Numbered from the stretch's first letter, positions 1 to 7,738 are shown. The stretch: 23,452 nt of DNA from Actinomycetes bacterium (GCA_025464025.1 JAODBP010000300.1:1-23452), one strand, 5' to 3'. Notes: generated from the sequence alone by a model not told the origin. A program made the numbers and translations.

Positions 1-315
1 ACGCGAAGCGATCTCGGTGCGCGCCGCAGGCGCCCCGTGCGCGCTCGGGGTCGCCGCCCACGTCACCGCGGCGGCGCCTGCGGCGCGTGTCGGACATGGC
101 TGCGCGTGCGGCGGCCAAGGCCGCGAGGCGGAGCCCTCGACCGCCTGACCCGGCCCCGCCCCGGCCGCCGCCCGCGGGTTGTGCGGCCTCTTCGGCTGGT
201 GCGAGACGACGGCCGCTTCGGGGCGGGGCCAGGCCAGACGGCCTCCCGGCGCTGAATGCCATTTTTGGCCCTGTCGTTCCGCCGTCGTCTGGCGCCGGCT
301 CCTCGCCGTGCGGGA
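1..315. other. Gene-free or undecidable GC-rich stretch
   Basis: No gene can be supported here. Several frames are open because the GC content is extreme, but their products are arginine-, proline- and glycine-rich with no recognisable motif. One plus frame is open from base 2 to a TGA near 148 and could be the tail of a gene starting outside the window; a minus frame from an ATG near 98 could equally be the start of a gene leaving the window. The stretch holds a perfect 15-base inverted repeat (20-34 with 73-87) and an imperfect one (233-242 with 284-293) downstream of cofE. A short AT-rich spot (ATTTTT near 261) lies inside the second loop. No promoter or tRNA was seen. Confidence 0.5.
20..87. 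repeat. Perfect 15-bp inverted repeat with 38-base spacer
   Basis: The arms CGCGCCGCAGGCGCC (20-34) and GGCGCCTGCGGCGCG (73-87) are exact reverse complements. As RNA or cruciform DNA this would be a very strong all-GC stem. It has no T-run, so it is not a classical intrinsic terminator. Chance pairing is more likely than usual in such GC-rich sequence. Confidence 0.6.
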
Positions 316-1014
316 TTACCGGAACAGGTCCTCGCCGGGGGGTCGGACGATCTCCTCCGCCACCGACCCTTCGCGCAGCCACGCCGGGTCGACGCCGCGG
401 ATGATGGCCACCGGGACGCCGGACGCCTTCCCCATCACCAGCTCGGCCGCGCTCGCCAGCTCGTCGGCCACGCAGACCTCGGTCACCTGGAGCTCGCGGC
501 CGAGCGCGTCCTCCGTCCCGCGGAGGTCGACCACGGCGGCGACGCCGGCCGAGCCGATGGCCACGTCGGTGACGCCGCGGCGCCAGGTGCGGCCGAACGT
601 GTCGGAGATGATCACGCCGACGGCCTTGCCGGTGCGGGCCTTGAGGCCGTCGCGGATGCGGCGGGCCGAGCGGTCGGGGTCGGCCGGCAGCAGGGCGGCC
701 CAACCCGACTCCATGTTCGACAGGTCGATGCCGGCGTTGGCGCAGATGAACCCGTGCTTGGTCTCGGTGATCAGGAGGTCGCCCCGGCGGCGGATCACCC
801 GCACGGCCTCACGCTCGACGATGGCCTTGTGGGCCAGTGGGTCGTCGGGGTCGACGGCCTCGACCATGCCCTCCGCCTTCGACACCACCTTCTGGGTCAC
901 GACGAGGACGTCGCCGTCCTCCAGCTCGGTGGCGGCGGCGATGAGCTCGGCCAGCACGTCGCCGTCGCGGACCTCGCCGATGCCGGTCACCGGGATGAGG
1001 GAGATGCCGTTCAC
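316..1014 (-). CDS. cofE: Coenzyme F420-0:L-glutamate ligase, single-domain CofE type
   Basis: This cytoplasmic enzyme would use GTP to add L-glutamate residues to F420-0, giving the gamma-linked polyglutamate tail of coenzyme F420. The 232-residue product matches the CofE / FbiB N-terminal family along its length: VVTQKVVSKAEG near residues 38-49, ETKHGFICANAGID near 84-97, and SDTFGRTWRRGVTDVAIG near 137-154, which form the metal and nucleotide site in the family. The start is GTG at 1014, chosen because it overlaps the cofD stop as GTGA (1011-1014), implying translational coupling. The stop is TAA at 316-318. Mycobacterial FbiB is roughly twice as long, with a C-terminal FMN reductase domain; that domain is absent here, so the protein resembles the stand-alone archaeal CofE. 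The family call is firm; the number of glutamates added cannot be inferred. Confidence 0.93.
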   Translation of the reverse strand: MNGISLIPVTGIGEVRDGDVLAELIAAATELEDGDVLVVTQKVVSKAEGMVEAVDPDDPLAHKAIVEREAVRVIRRRGDLLITETKHGFICANAGIDLSNMESGWAALLPADPDRSARRIRDGLKARTGKAVGVIISDTFGRTWRRGVTDVAIGSAGVAAVVDLRGTEDALGRELQVTEVCVADELASAAELVMGKASGVPVAIIRGVDPAWLREGSVAEEIVRPPGEDLFR

Positions 1015-1931
1015 GCCAGGGTGACCTTGGCCAGGGCGGCGGAGGCGGCGGGGTCGGACATGATCGTCGGTGCCACCACGCAGCGGACGCCCTCGGCCTC
1101 GACGGCGTCGGCCAGGTCGGCGTCGGCCGTGTCGATCACGAGCGTGCCCGCCACCTCGGCGTAGATCCGGGCCACGCCCACGACCGAGGCCTCGTGGCCC
1201 AGCTCGGTGAGCAGCCGGTCGGCCGGGCCCTTCAGGGCGGCACCGGCGATGATCGGCGAGATGGCCACCACGTCGTCACGGCGGGCCACGACGGCGTCGC
1301 GCACGCCGGGCACGGCGAGCACGGGCCCGATCGACACGATGGGGTTCGACGGGGCGATCACGACCCGGGTGGCCGAGGCGATGGCGTCGAGCACGCCACC
1401 GGTCGGCGTGGCCGACTCGACGCCGTCGAAGCGCACCGACGACACGGCCACCGAGTGGTGGCGACCGACGAAGTAGTCCTGGAAGCCGATCTCGCCCTCG
1501 CCCTCGACGGTGACCCGCGTGGCCACCTCGTCCTCGGTGGCCGGCAGCAGGCGCAGCTCGAGCCCCCACCGCCGGGCGATCTCGGCCGTGACCTCGGCCA
1601 GCCGGGCGCCCTCGGCCAGCCGGCCGGTGCGGAACAGGTGGGTGCCGAGGTCCTTGTCGCCGAGGTTGAACCAGGCCCGGTCGGCGTCGTAGGCCCGCAG
1701 CGAGGCCATGGCCTCCCACGTCTCGCCGGTCAGGCCCCACCCGGTCTCGGTGTTGATGGCACCGGCCAGGGTGTAGGTGACGGTGTCGAGGTCGGGGCAG
1801 ATGCGCAGCCCGTGCATCCACGTGTCGTCGCCGGTGTTGACCACGGCGGTGACGTCACTGGGGGGCACGACCTGGAGGAGGCCGGACAGGTAGCGGGCCG
1901 CGCCCACCCCGCCGGCGAGGACGGTGATCAC
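1011..1931 (-). CDS. cofD: 2-phospho-L-lactate / phosphoenolpyruvate transferase, CofD (FbiA)
   Basis: CofD/FbiA transfers the phospholactyl or phosphoenolpyruvyl group from its GDP-activated donor to the deazaflavin Fo, producing (dehydro-)F420-0, the substrate of the next gene product. The 306-residue product begins with the family's GGVGAAR nucleotide loop (residues 7-13), followed by NTGDD (32-36) and PDLDTVTYTLAG (46-57). The internal SNPIVSIGPVL and the ending that includes VAPTIMSDP are also typical, and the length is normal. The start is GTG at 1929-1931, directly before the conserved first strand. It overlaps cofE by four bases and the two form an operon read leftward. Whether the donor is phospholactyl or PEP-derived cannot be told from the sequence. 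The 65 bp upstream contains a possible hairpin at the end of the preceding glycosyltransferase, so cofDE may have its own promoter. Confidence 0.94.
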   Translation of the reverse strand: MITVLAGGVGAARYLSGLLQVVPPSDVTAVVNTGDDTWMHGLRICPDLDTVTYTLAGAINTETGWGLTGETWEAMASLRAYDADRAWFNLGDKDLGTHLFRTGRLAEGARLAEVTAEIARRWGLELRLLPATEDEVATRVTVEGEGEIGFQDYFVGRHHSVAVSSVRFDGVESATPTGGVLDAIASATRVVIAPSNPIVSIGPVLAVPGVRDAVVARRDDVVAISPIIAGAALKGPADRLLTELGHEASVVGVARIYAEVAGTLVIDTADADLADAVEAEGVRCVVAPTIMSDPAASAALAKVTLA

Positions 1932-1990
1932 GCAGCGAGGCTAGAGGCGTCGCGGGACGGTGTTGAGCGAGCCGTCGGGAGCGCCAGCGA

Positions 1991-2015
1991 GCAGGCTCAG
2001 TCGAGCGGAGCCTGC
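1991..2015 (-). terminator. Possible hairpin across the stop codon of the upstream glycosyltransferase
   Basis: GCAGGCT (1991-1997) and AGCCTGC (2009-2015) form a perfect 7-bp stem with an 11-base loop. The stop codon of the glycosyltransferase (1997-1999) lies at the base of the stem and in the loop. There is no T-run, which is common for actinobacterial terminators, so it could end transcription before cofD or only stabilise RNA. The flanking bases are rich in GAGCG/CGCTC words like those in the next intergenic gap. Confidence 0.35.
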
Positions 2016-3121
2016 GGAGCGAGACCATCAGCAGCTAGGCGGTACGCCTCGAGGTGCCGTTCAGCCGATCGGGCCCAGGTGTGGGGGGCGGCGACCTCGG
2101 GCCCGCGCGCCCGCAGGCGGTCGACGTCGGGGCCGCCGGCCACCAGCGTGGCCAGCGCCTCGGTCAGCGCGTCGTCGTCGCCGGGCGGCACGAGGAGGGC
2201 GGCATCCTCCACCACGTCCTCCATGGCCGCGCCGGTGGTGGTCACCAGGGCGGCGCCGCAGGCCAGGGCCTCCAGGGCGGGCAGCCCGAACCCCTCGTCG
2301 AGGGAGGGGTAGGCCACGGCTGCGGCCCGGCGCAGCAGGGCGGGCACGAGGTCGTCCTCGACGTACCCGAGCCGCACGACCCTGTCGCCCATGCCGGCGG
2401 CGGCGATGGCGGCGTCGACCGGGTCGGTGCCCCAGCCCGGCCGCCCGGCGAGCACGAGCCGCACCGACGGGTCGAGCCGGGCGACGGCCCGCACGATGGC
2501 GGGCACGTCCTTGCGGGGTTCGATGGTGCCGACGAACGCCACGAAGGGGCCGTCGATGCCGTGGCGGGCCAGGGCGCCGTCGTCGCCCTCGGGCCGGAAC
2601 CGATCGTGGTCGACGCCGTGGCTGGCCACGACGACCGGCACCTCGGGGTGCAGGACGGCCGCCAGCCGTCGGGCCGTGTGGTCGCTCACGCACACCAGCA
2701 CGTCGGCCCAGCGCGACGAGGCCTTGATCATCCGGCGGAAGAAGCGGACCTTGCTCGCCTCGTGCCACTCGGGGTGGTCGAAGAAGGTGAGGTCGTGGAT
2801 CGTCACGACCCGTGGCGTCCAGGCCAGCACCGGCATCGTGTAGTGGGGCCCGTGCCACACGTCGGCGTTGCGGGCCAGGGCCGGACCCGCCACCTGCTCC
2901 CACGCCAACCGCACCGGGCGGCGGCGGGGCGCGACGGCCCGCACCTCGGCCTCGGGAGCGAGGGCGCGCCAGCGGTCGCCGTCGTCGCCCCGGGCAACCA
3001 GCTCGAGGTCGACGGCACCGGCGGCGGCGAGGGCTTCGACGACCCGCAGCACGTACACGCCGGCGCCGGCCGGTTGGGCCGGGATGGCCGACACGTCGAT
3101 GGCGACCCTGAGCCGGCTCAT
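1997..3121 (-). CDS. GT4-family glycosyltransferase (GT-B fold)
   Basis: A retaining GT-B glycosyltransferase that would move a sugar from a nucleotide donor onto a growing surface glycan at the inner face of the membrane. The 374-residue product starts with VAIDVSAI and a glycine-rich loop (PAGAGVY, 17-23), has TIHDLTFF (107-114), the inter-domain GTIEPRK (198-204) and LAGRPGWG (224-231), and the donor-site EX7E in DEGFGLPALE (E276 and E284). This set is typical of mannosyl- and rhamnosyltransferases of the WbaZ/mtfB kind, but donor and acceptor cannot be assigned. The start is ATG at 3121; the sequence GGACCG just upstream is part of an inverted repeat rather than a clear ribosome site. The last codons lie in a GAGCG-rich repeat that may have altered the C-terminus. 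Neighbouring GT4 genes indicate one polysaccharide pathway. Confidence 0.88.
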   Translation of the reverse strand: MSRLRVAIDVSAIPAQPAGAGVYVLRVVEALAAAGAVDLELVARGDDGDRWRALAPEAEVRAVAPRRRPVRLAWEQVAGPALARNADVWHGPHYTMPVLAWTPRVVTIHDLTFFDHPEWHEASKVRFFRRMIKASSRWADVLVCVSDHTARRLAAVLHPEVPVVVASHGVDHDRFRPEGDDGALARHGIDGPFVAFVGTIEPRKDVPAIVRAVARLDPSVRLVLAGRPGWGTDPVDAAIAAAGMGDRVVRLGYVEDDLVPALLRRAAAVAYPSLDEGFGLPALEALACGAALVTTTGAAMEDVVEDAALLVPPGDDDALTEALATLVAGGPDVDRLRARGPEVAAPHTWARSAERHLEAYRLAADGLAPQAPLD

Positions 3122-3239
3122 CGGTCCAGCTCACGCATCGGTGATCGAAGCACGGCAGTCGCGGCTGAGGAGGACCGATGAGCGCCTCGCTCCGCTCGGA
3201 AGACCTGTGCCAATGGTTCGCTCGCAAGCTCGCTCATCG
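3116..3239. repeat. Cluster of inverted GGACCGATGAGC / CGATGAGCG elements between two genes
   Basis: The 112-bp gap between two glycosyltransferase genes and its borders hold a 12-bp perfect inverted repeat, GCTCATCGGTCC (3116-3127) with GGACCGATGAGC (3172-3183). The second element is also paired downstream: CGATGAGCG (3176-3184) with CGCTCATCG (3231-3239). The outer elements carry the start codon of one gene (3119-3121) and the stop codon of the other (3234-3236), so RNA structure could expose or hide either. Confidence 0.55.
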
Positions 3240-4301
3240 CTCCAGCGCCGCCTCGTAGGCGAGGCGGTGGGCCCGGGCCGAGCGCTCCCAGGTGAAGTCC
3301 TCGGCCCGGACCCGGGCGCGGGCGGCGAGGTCGGCCCGATGCGCCGGGTCGTCGACGATGGCGGCGAGGGCGTCGGCCAGGGCGCCGACGTCGCCGACCG
3401 GCGTGGTGATGCCGCCCTCACCTACCACCTCGGGCAGGCAGGCCGCGTCGGACGTCACGACCGGACAGCCTCGCGCCATGGCCTCGACGACGGGGAGGCC
3501 GAAGCCGGAGTACCGCTCGGGCAGCACCAGCGCGGTGGCCGACCGGTACAGGACGTCGAGCTCACGGTCGCCGATGTTGCCGGTGGCCACCACCCCGGGC
3601 CGATCGAGGTCGGGCGCCTCGCCCCACCCGGGCGGGCCGGCGAGCACCAGGCCGAGGTCGCGCCGCCGGGCCCGCAGCGCGGCGTGGGCGTCGAGGACGT
3701 CGCCCACGCCCTTGCGGGGCTCGATCGTCCCGACGAAGAGCAGGAACGGCGAGCGCACGCCGAGCCACTCGAGCACGGCGCCCACGACGGCCGGGTCGGG
3801 CGCCACGGGCTGCTCGACGCCGTGGTGGGCCACGTGCACCCGCTCGGGGTCGAAGCCCTCGCGCACGAGGTCGGCTCGACCGAACTCGGTGGGCACGATC
3901 ACGCCAGCCGCCTCCCGCCGGGCGATGGCCAGGCCCCGGCGGTGGAACGACACGCCCCGCGAGGTGAGGTGCTCGGGCTGGCGCAGGAAGACGAGGTCGT
4001 GGACGGTGACGACGAGCGGCCGCTTGCCGGCGGGGGTCACGGCGAGGCTGGTGGCGTGGACGAGGTCGCCCGGCACCTTCACGACCGGGCGCCGGAACCG
4101 GTGCCAGGCCTCGTAGCGGATCGGACCCGTCGGTTGGCCCAGGTCGGTGTAGGAGCCGATCCCGTCCGGGGCCGGACCGGCGGCGAACGCCTGCACCTCG
4201 ACGCCGGCGGCCGGCAGCGCCCCGACCAGGTTGCGCACGTAGCGGCCGATGCCCCCCGGCACCGGCTGGAGGAGCTGCCCGACGTGGACGGCGGCCTTCA
4301 C
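3234..4301 (-). CDS. GT4-family glycosyltransferase with altered EX7E motif
   Basis: A 355-residue GT-B glycosyltransferase, probably adding one sugar of the surface glycan. Visible features are the N-terminal PVPGGIGRYVRNL loop (14-26), TVHDLVFL (99-106), GTIEPRKG (191-198), LAGPPGWGE (220-228) and GFGLPVVEAM (266-275). The frame stays open far upstream, but the start is placed at GTG 4299-4301 because the conserved fold begins there (KAAVHVG) and the codon overlaps the upstream gene's stop as GTGA. One oddity is that the first glutamate of the EX7E donor motif is serine (S265, with E273 kept); a nearby E262 might compensate. Substrate is unknown. It belongs to the leftward glycosyltransferase operon and is the last gene before a repeat-filled gap. 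Confidence 0.86.
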   Translation of the reverse strand: MKAAVHVGQLLQPVPGGIGRYVRNLVGALPAAGVEVQAFAAGPAPDGIGSYTDLGQPTGPIRYEAWHRFRRPVVKVPGDLVHATSLAVTPAGKRPLVVTVHDLVFLRQPEHLTSRGVSFHRRGLAIARREAAGVIVPTEFGRADLVREGFDPERVHVAHHGVEQPVAPDPAVVGAVLEWLGVRSPFLLFVGTIEPRKGVGDVLDAHAALRARRRDLGLVLAGPPGWGEAPDLDRPGVVATGNIGDRELDVLYRSATALVLPERYSGFGLPVVEAMARGCPVVTSDAACLPEVVGEGGITTPVGDVGALADALAAIVDDPAHRADLAARARVRAEDFTWERSARAHRLAYEAALER

Positions 4302-5254
4302 CCGGCCTCCAGGGCGTCGCGCCAGAGGTCGGTCATCCCACGTGCGTGTGCTTCCCATGTGTAGGAGGACGCCCGAGCGAGGCCCGACGTGATCAACCGA
4401 TGCCGCTCGGCCTCGTCGCCGACGGCGGTGCGCAGGGCGGCGGACAGGGCGGCCGGGTCGTCGGGCGGGACGAGGAGGGCGCCGTCGCCGGCCACCTCGG
4501 GCACGCCGCCGACGGCGCTGGCCACGACGGGCACCCCGACGCTCATGGCCTCGAGCACCGGGAAGCCGAAGCCCTCGTCGCGCGAAGGGTAGGCCAGCAC
4601 GCGGGCGCCGCGGAGGAGGGCGGCGCGGGTGGCGTCGTCGACCCAACCGATGCCGCCGGGCTCGGAGCCGGTGACGACCAGCCGCACGTCGGGCAGCTCG
4701 GCCATGGCCCGCTCGAGCACGGCGATGCCCTTCCGGGGCCCACCGCCGAGGGCCAGCACGTAGGGACCGTCGACCGGCGGCGGACCGGCCTCGGGGACCT
4801 CGGGCACGCCGAACGGCACGACCCGCACCCGCTCGGCGCCGTAGAGGGCCCGCACCTCGCTGGCCACCCACTCGGTGCCCACGTGGAGCCAGGCGCCGCG
4901 GTCGACCGCCCGCTGCACGGTCGCGGTGGCGGCCGCGATCGTCCGGTCGCACTCGCCCGACCGCGCGCACCACGTGTCGTGCACGGTCACCGTCGCCGGG
5001 CGTGAGGTCGGGGGCACGACGAAGTTCGTGCCGTGCACCACGTCGGCGTCGGGAAGCCAGCGATCGGCCCGGGGGTGGTCGAGGCGCGACCAGAGCCGGA
5101 CCAGCACCCGAGGCGGGATCGGCACGCTGCGGCGGGTGAGCTCCCAGCGGGCCACCTCGACCTCGCGACCGAGGGCGCCGAGCAGGCCGTGGACGGTCTG
5201 AGCCACGCCGGTGCGGGGGCCGAGCAGCGGGGTGACGTCGACGGCGACCTTCAT
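4298..5254 (-). CDS. GT4-family glycosyltransferase
   Basis: A 318-residue GT-B glycosyltransferase, shorter than its two leftward neighbours but with both domains: VDVTPLLGPRTGVAQ (5-19) at the acceptor side, TVHDTWC (90-96), GGGPRKG (170-176), the donor-domain VTGSEPGG (194-201), and an intact EX7E in DEGFGFPVLE (E227 and E235). The start is ATG at 5252-5254, two bases after the stop of the upstream methyltransferase, and the stop overlaps the next gene's GTG, so translation is probably coupled through three genes. The donor-side loop reads GGGPRKG where its neighbours have GTIEPRK, so it is not a simple duplicate. Role inferred: one linkage of the exported polysaccharide; donor sugar unknown. 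Confidence 0.87.
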   Translation of the reverse strand: MKVAVDVTPLLGPRTGVAQTVHGLLGALGREVEVARWELTRRSVPIPPRVLVRLWSRLDHPRADRWLPDADVVHGTNFVVPPTSRPATVTVHDTWCARSGECDRTIAAATATVQRAVDRGAWLHVGTEWVASEVRALYGAERVRVVPFGVPEVPEAGPPPVDGPYVLALGGGPRKGIAVLERAMAELPDVRLVVTGSEPGGIGWVDDATRAALLRGARVLAYPSRDEGFGFPVLEAMSVGVPVVASAVGGVPEVAGDGALLVPPDDPAALSAALRTAVGDEAERHRLITSGLARASSYTWEAHARGMTDLWRDALEAG

Positions 5255-5256
5255 GG

Positions 5257-6210
5257 TCAGCGCTTGCGGATGATCAGCCCGAAGGACGTGGTGACGTGCT
5301 CGCCCTGGGCGTACTTCAGCATCACGTTGGTGAAGCCGTGCTGGGGCGCGACGTACCGGTCGTTGGGGTTGCCACCGAGGTGGAAGTTGAGCGGGGCGAC
5401 CTCGGCCTTCGGCGCGATGTGGGCGGCGAAGGCCTCGAGATCGGACCGGCGGAACAGCACGGTCGGATCGTGGTCGACGGTGTCGGTCACCGACGAGACG
5501 CACAGCTCCGTGGTGTGGACGCCGACGCCGCCCGGCTTCAGGAGGTCGAGGTGGTCCTCGAGGAACTGGAGGCCGTCGGCGATCGAGCCGAGGTGCTCGA
5601 ACGCGCACGACGACCAGGCGAAGTCGAACGGCTCGTCGACGGTCGGCAGCTGGCGCATGTCGACCGGGAGGAAGCTGACCAGCCGGGCGAACTCCTCGGG
5701 GTCGCAGATGCCCTCGGCGTTGAGGTCCTCGAGCGAGTGGGCCAGCTCGCCGGTCGACGACCAGTCGGCGGCGTGCTCACCGCCGGGGTAGTCGGTGGCC
5801 ACGATCGAGCAGCCCTGGGACGCGAACCACGGGGTGAGAGGCTCGGTGCCCACGCCGAAGCCGATGCCGCGGGCCCCGGGCCGGATCTGGCCCGACTCCT
5901 CGAGGGCCTGGGCGATGTAGAACCACTCCCACTGCTTGCGGTGCACGTAGATGTCACGGACCCGCAGGCGCTCGCCCCAGGCTCGGTACTCCCGGGCCCG
6001 CACCTGCATGTCGGTGGAGGCCTGGGAGACGAGGCCGGGGAACGTCGGCTCCTCGCCCTCGTTGGGCCAGGGCGGGAACAGGCGGTCGGCCGGCAGCACC
6101 GGCTTGGGCCAGGCTCGCCAGGCATCGCGTGTGGCGCGCGCCGTGTCCCAGGCCTGCCGGGTCAGCCGGCTCCGACCTGCGAGCTTGCGGAGCGATCGAC
6201 CCACCGGCAC
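5257..6210 (-). CDS. Class I SAM-dependent methyltransferase
   Basis: A 317-residue methyltransferase. The SAM-binding motif I is GIGFGVGTEPL (115-125); motif II ends in the acidic ATDYP (138-142); CAFEHLG later fits the catalytic-side motif IV, and LLKPGG marks the typical strand-5 turn. The first 60 residues are basic and tryptophan-rich (WRAWPKP, FPPWPNEG) and may contact membrane or a partner enzyme; no signal peptide or membrane helix is seen. The start is GTG at 6208-6210; a second in-frame GTG two codons downstream is possible. It lies two bases before a glycosyltransferase gene and 19 bp after the FG-GAP gene in reading order, so a sugar O-methyltransferase or glycan-modifying role is inferred. 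The substrate is not visible. Confidence 0.82.
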   Translation of the reverse strand: MPVGRSLRKLAGRSRLTRQAWDTARATRDAWRAWPKPVLPADRLFPPWPNEGEEPTFPGLVSQASTDMQVRAREYRAWGERLRVRDIYVHRKQWEWFYIAQALEESGQIRPGARGIGFGVGTEPLTPWFASQGCSIVATDYPGGEHAADWSSTGELAHSLEDLNAEGICDPEEFARLVSFLPVDMRQLPTVDEPFDFAWSSCAFEHLGSIADGLQFLEDHLDLLKPGGVGVHTTELCVSSVTDTVDHDPTVLFRRSDLEAFAAHIAPKAEVAPLNFHLGGNPNDRYVAPQHGFTNVMLKYAQGEHVTTSFGLIIRKR

Positions 6211-6229
6211 GGCGGGCGATCCTACGGGG

Positions 6230-7684
6230 CTAGCGGGCGCCGACCGGCCAGGCGCCGGTGCGGCGGGCGTCCTTGTGGAACTGCGGCCAGGCCAGCGAGC
6301 CGAGCTTCGCCCGGCCCGGCAGCTCCCACCGGTAGGCCACGCCGGTGCCGTCGACCTTCGTCCCGACGGCGACGATGTCGAGCCGGCCGTTGTCGTCGAC
6401 GTCGCCGACCGCGGGCGAGTTCTGGAAGGCCACCCGCTGGCCCTCGGTGAGCTTGAACAGGAGCAGTCCCGTCTTGCCCGAGAACGCCGAGATCATGGCG
6501 CCGGTCGGGACGAGGAGGTCCTGGCCGCCGTCGCCGTCGAGGTCGGCGGTGACGATGCCGCCGAGCACCATGCCGCCCCGGCTCGCCTGCGGGAAGCCGG
6601 TGAGGTCGGCACCGTTGCGGCCGTCGAGGGCGTAGACGGAGCCGCCCTTCACCGGAAGGGGCCGATCGCCCGGGCGCATGGGGTTGGAGTTGAACGTGGC
6701 GATGGCCACGTCGAGGCGACCGTCACCGTTGATGTCGGCGAGGGCGGGGCTGCCGGCGGTCACGCCGTCGGTCGCCCGCCGCCACTTCAGGCGGCCGGTC
6801 GCGGCGTCGACGGCGAAGACGGAGGTGGCGTCGGAGCCGTGGTAGTAGTCGCCGGCGCCGAACACGACCTCGAGCCGTCCGTCGCCGTCGATGTCGCCGA
6901 CCGCGGGCGACGACACGACGATGTCGTTGATGCGGAACTCCCACACGGACCGTCCGGTGCCCGTGACAGCACGGACCATCCCGCCGCGGTGGTCGATCGG
7001 CAGCCCGGGCGTCGAGTCGCCGCCGACGATGACCTCGGGGATCCGATCGCCGGTGACGTCGGCGAGGGCGGGCGACGAGAAGATCGTGTCGTCCCAGTAG
7101 AAGAGCGGGCGGCGGAAGTTCGGGACGCCGTCGGTGCCGCGCACCGACCACAGGGACTTGACGGCCAAGGCACCGACGTTGGCGTCGATGGCGCCGTCGC
7201 CGTTGACATCGCCCATCGCCGGGCTGGAGTGCACGGGCGCGCCGGCCTTGAAGTCGTTGTCGGGCAGCGGCGTGCGGAACCGCACGTTGCCACCGCGGTC
7301 GAGCGAGTAGAGGGCTCCGCCCCGGTTGTTGGCGATGCCGACGCCGACGAAGAGCTCCGGCTTGCCGTCCTTGGTGACGTCGGCGGCCGACGGCGACGAG
7401 TTGATCGGCTCGGTGGTCTGCCTCGACCAGAGCGTGCTGCCGTCGACGCCGGACAACGAGTACACGCGCGAGTCGTAGGCGCCGAAGGTGACGTCGAGGC
7501 GGCCGTCGCCGTTGAGGTCGAGCAGGAGCGGCGACGACTGGCGCACGGTGGCGCCGGGCAGCGTCCGCAGCCAGACCAGAGCCGGGTCGTCGTTGATCGC
7601 CTGGGCGCTGGCGAGGGAGGGGGCGGCCAGCACCGCCACGCCGGCGGCCAGGGCCGCCAGTCGGCGAGAGGGGATCGAGAGCAC
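6230..7684 (-). CDS. Secreted FG-GAP/VCBS repeat beta-propeller protein
   Basis: A 484-residue exported protein of unknown function. It has a Sec signal peptide (basic SRR, hydrophobic core, probable cut after SLASA near residue 27). The rest is about eight FG-GAP-like units, each with a calcium-loop pattern such as DLNGDGRLDV, DVNGDGAID, DIDGDGRLEV, DINGDGRLDV and DLDGDGGQDL. Such units form integrin-alpha-like beta-propellers that bind calcium, proteins or sugars. It ends with QFHKDARRTGAW, a frequent closing motif of this family. The start is GTG at 7682-7684. It is a close tandem paralogue of the gene immediately upstream but lacks that protein's cell-wall-binding module, so it should be released or held by other contacts. 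The gap to the paralogue is 54 bp, so cotranscription is likely. Confidence 0.87.
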   Translation of the reverse strand: MLSIPSRRLAALAAGVAVLAAPSLASAQAINDDPALVWLRTLPGATVRQSSPLLLDLNGDGRLDVTFGAYDSRVYSLSGVDGSTLWSRQTTEPINSSPSAADVTKDGKPELFVGVGIANNRGGALYSLDRGGNVRFRTPLPDNDFKAGAPVHSSPAMGDVNGDGAIDANVGALAVKSLWSVRGTDGVPNFRRPLFYWDDTIFSSPALADVTGDRIPEVIVGGDSTPGLPIDHRGGMVRAVTGTGRSVWEFRINDIVVSSPAVGDIDGDGRLEVVFGAGDYYHGSDATSVFAVDAATGRLKWRRATDGVTAGSPALADINGDGRLDVAIATFNSNPMRPGDRPLPVKGGSVYALDGRNGADLTGFPQASRGGMVLGGIVTADLDGDGGQDLLVPTGAMISAFSGKTGLLLFKLTEGQRVAFQNSPAVGDVDDNGRLDIVAVGTKVDGTGVAYRWELPGRAKLGSLAWPQFHKDARRTGAWPVGAR

Positions 7685-7738
7685 CCTGGGCTATCGGCCA
7701 GCGGACCCTCGACCTGAAGGGGAACGACGATCTGTGCC

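Noticed and set aside
255..270. Intrinsic terminator of cofE using the ATTTTT run
   Set aside because: The run lies within a 3-bp stem and is about 50 bases from the stop; on the cofE strand it is an A-run, not a T-run.
256..2312. Long plus-strand frames over cofE, cofD and the next gene
   Set aside because: Products are histidine-, glycine- and arginine-rich with no motif; they are complements of real genes in GC-rich DNA.
4302..4973. Upstream extension of the glycosyltransferase frame starting at 4301
   Set aside because: The added stretch is arginine- and glycine-rich, antisense-like sequence overlapping a well-supported glycosyltransferase in another frame; the conserved fold starts at GTG 4301.
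7685..7738. Separate promoter before the shorter FG-GAP gene
   Set aside because: The best pair (TTCAGG, 17 bases, GATAGC on the minus strand) matches consensus at only half the positions; cotranscription with the paralogue is simpler.
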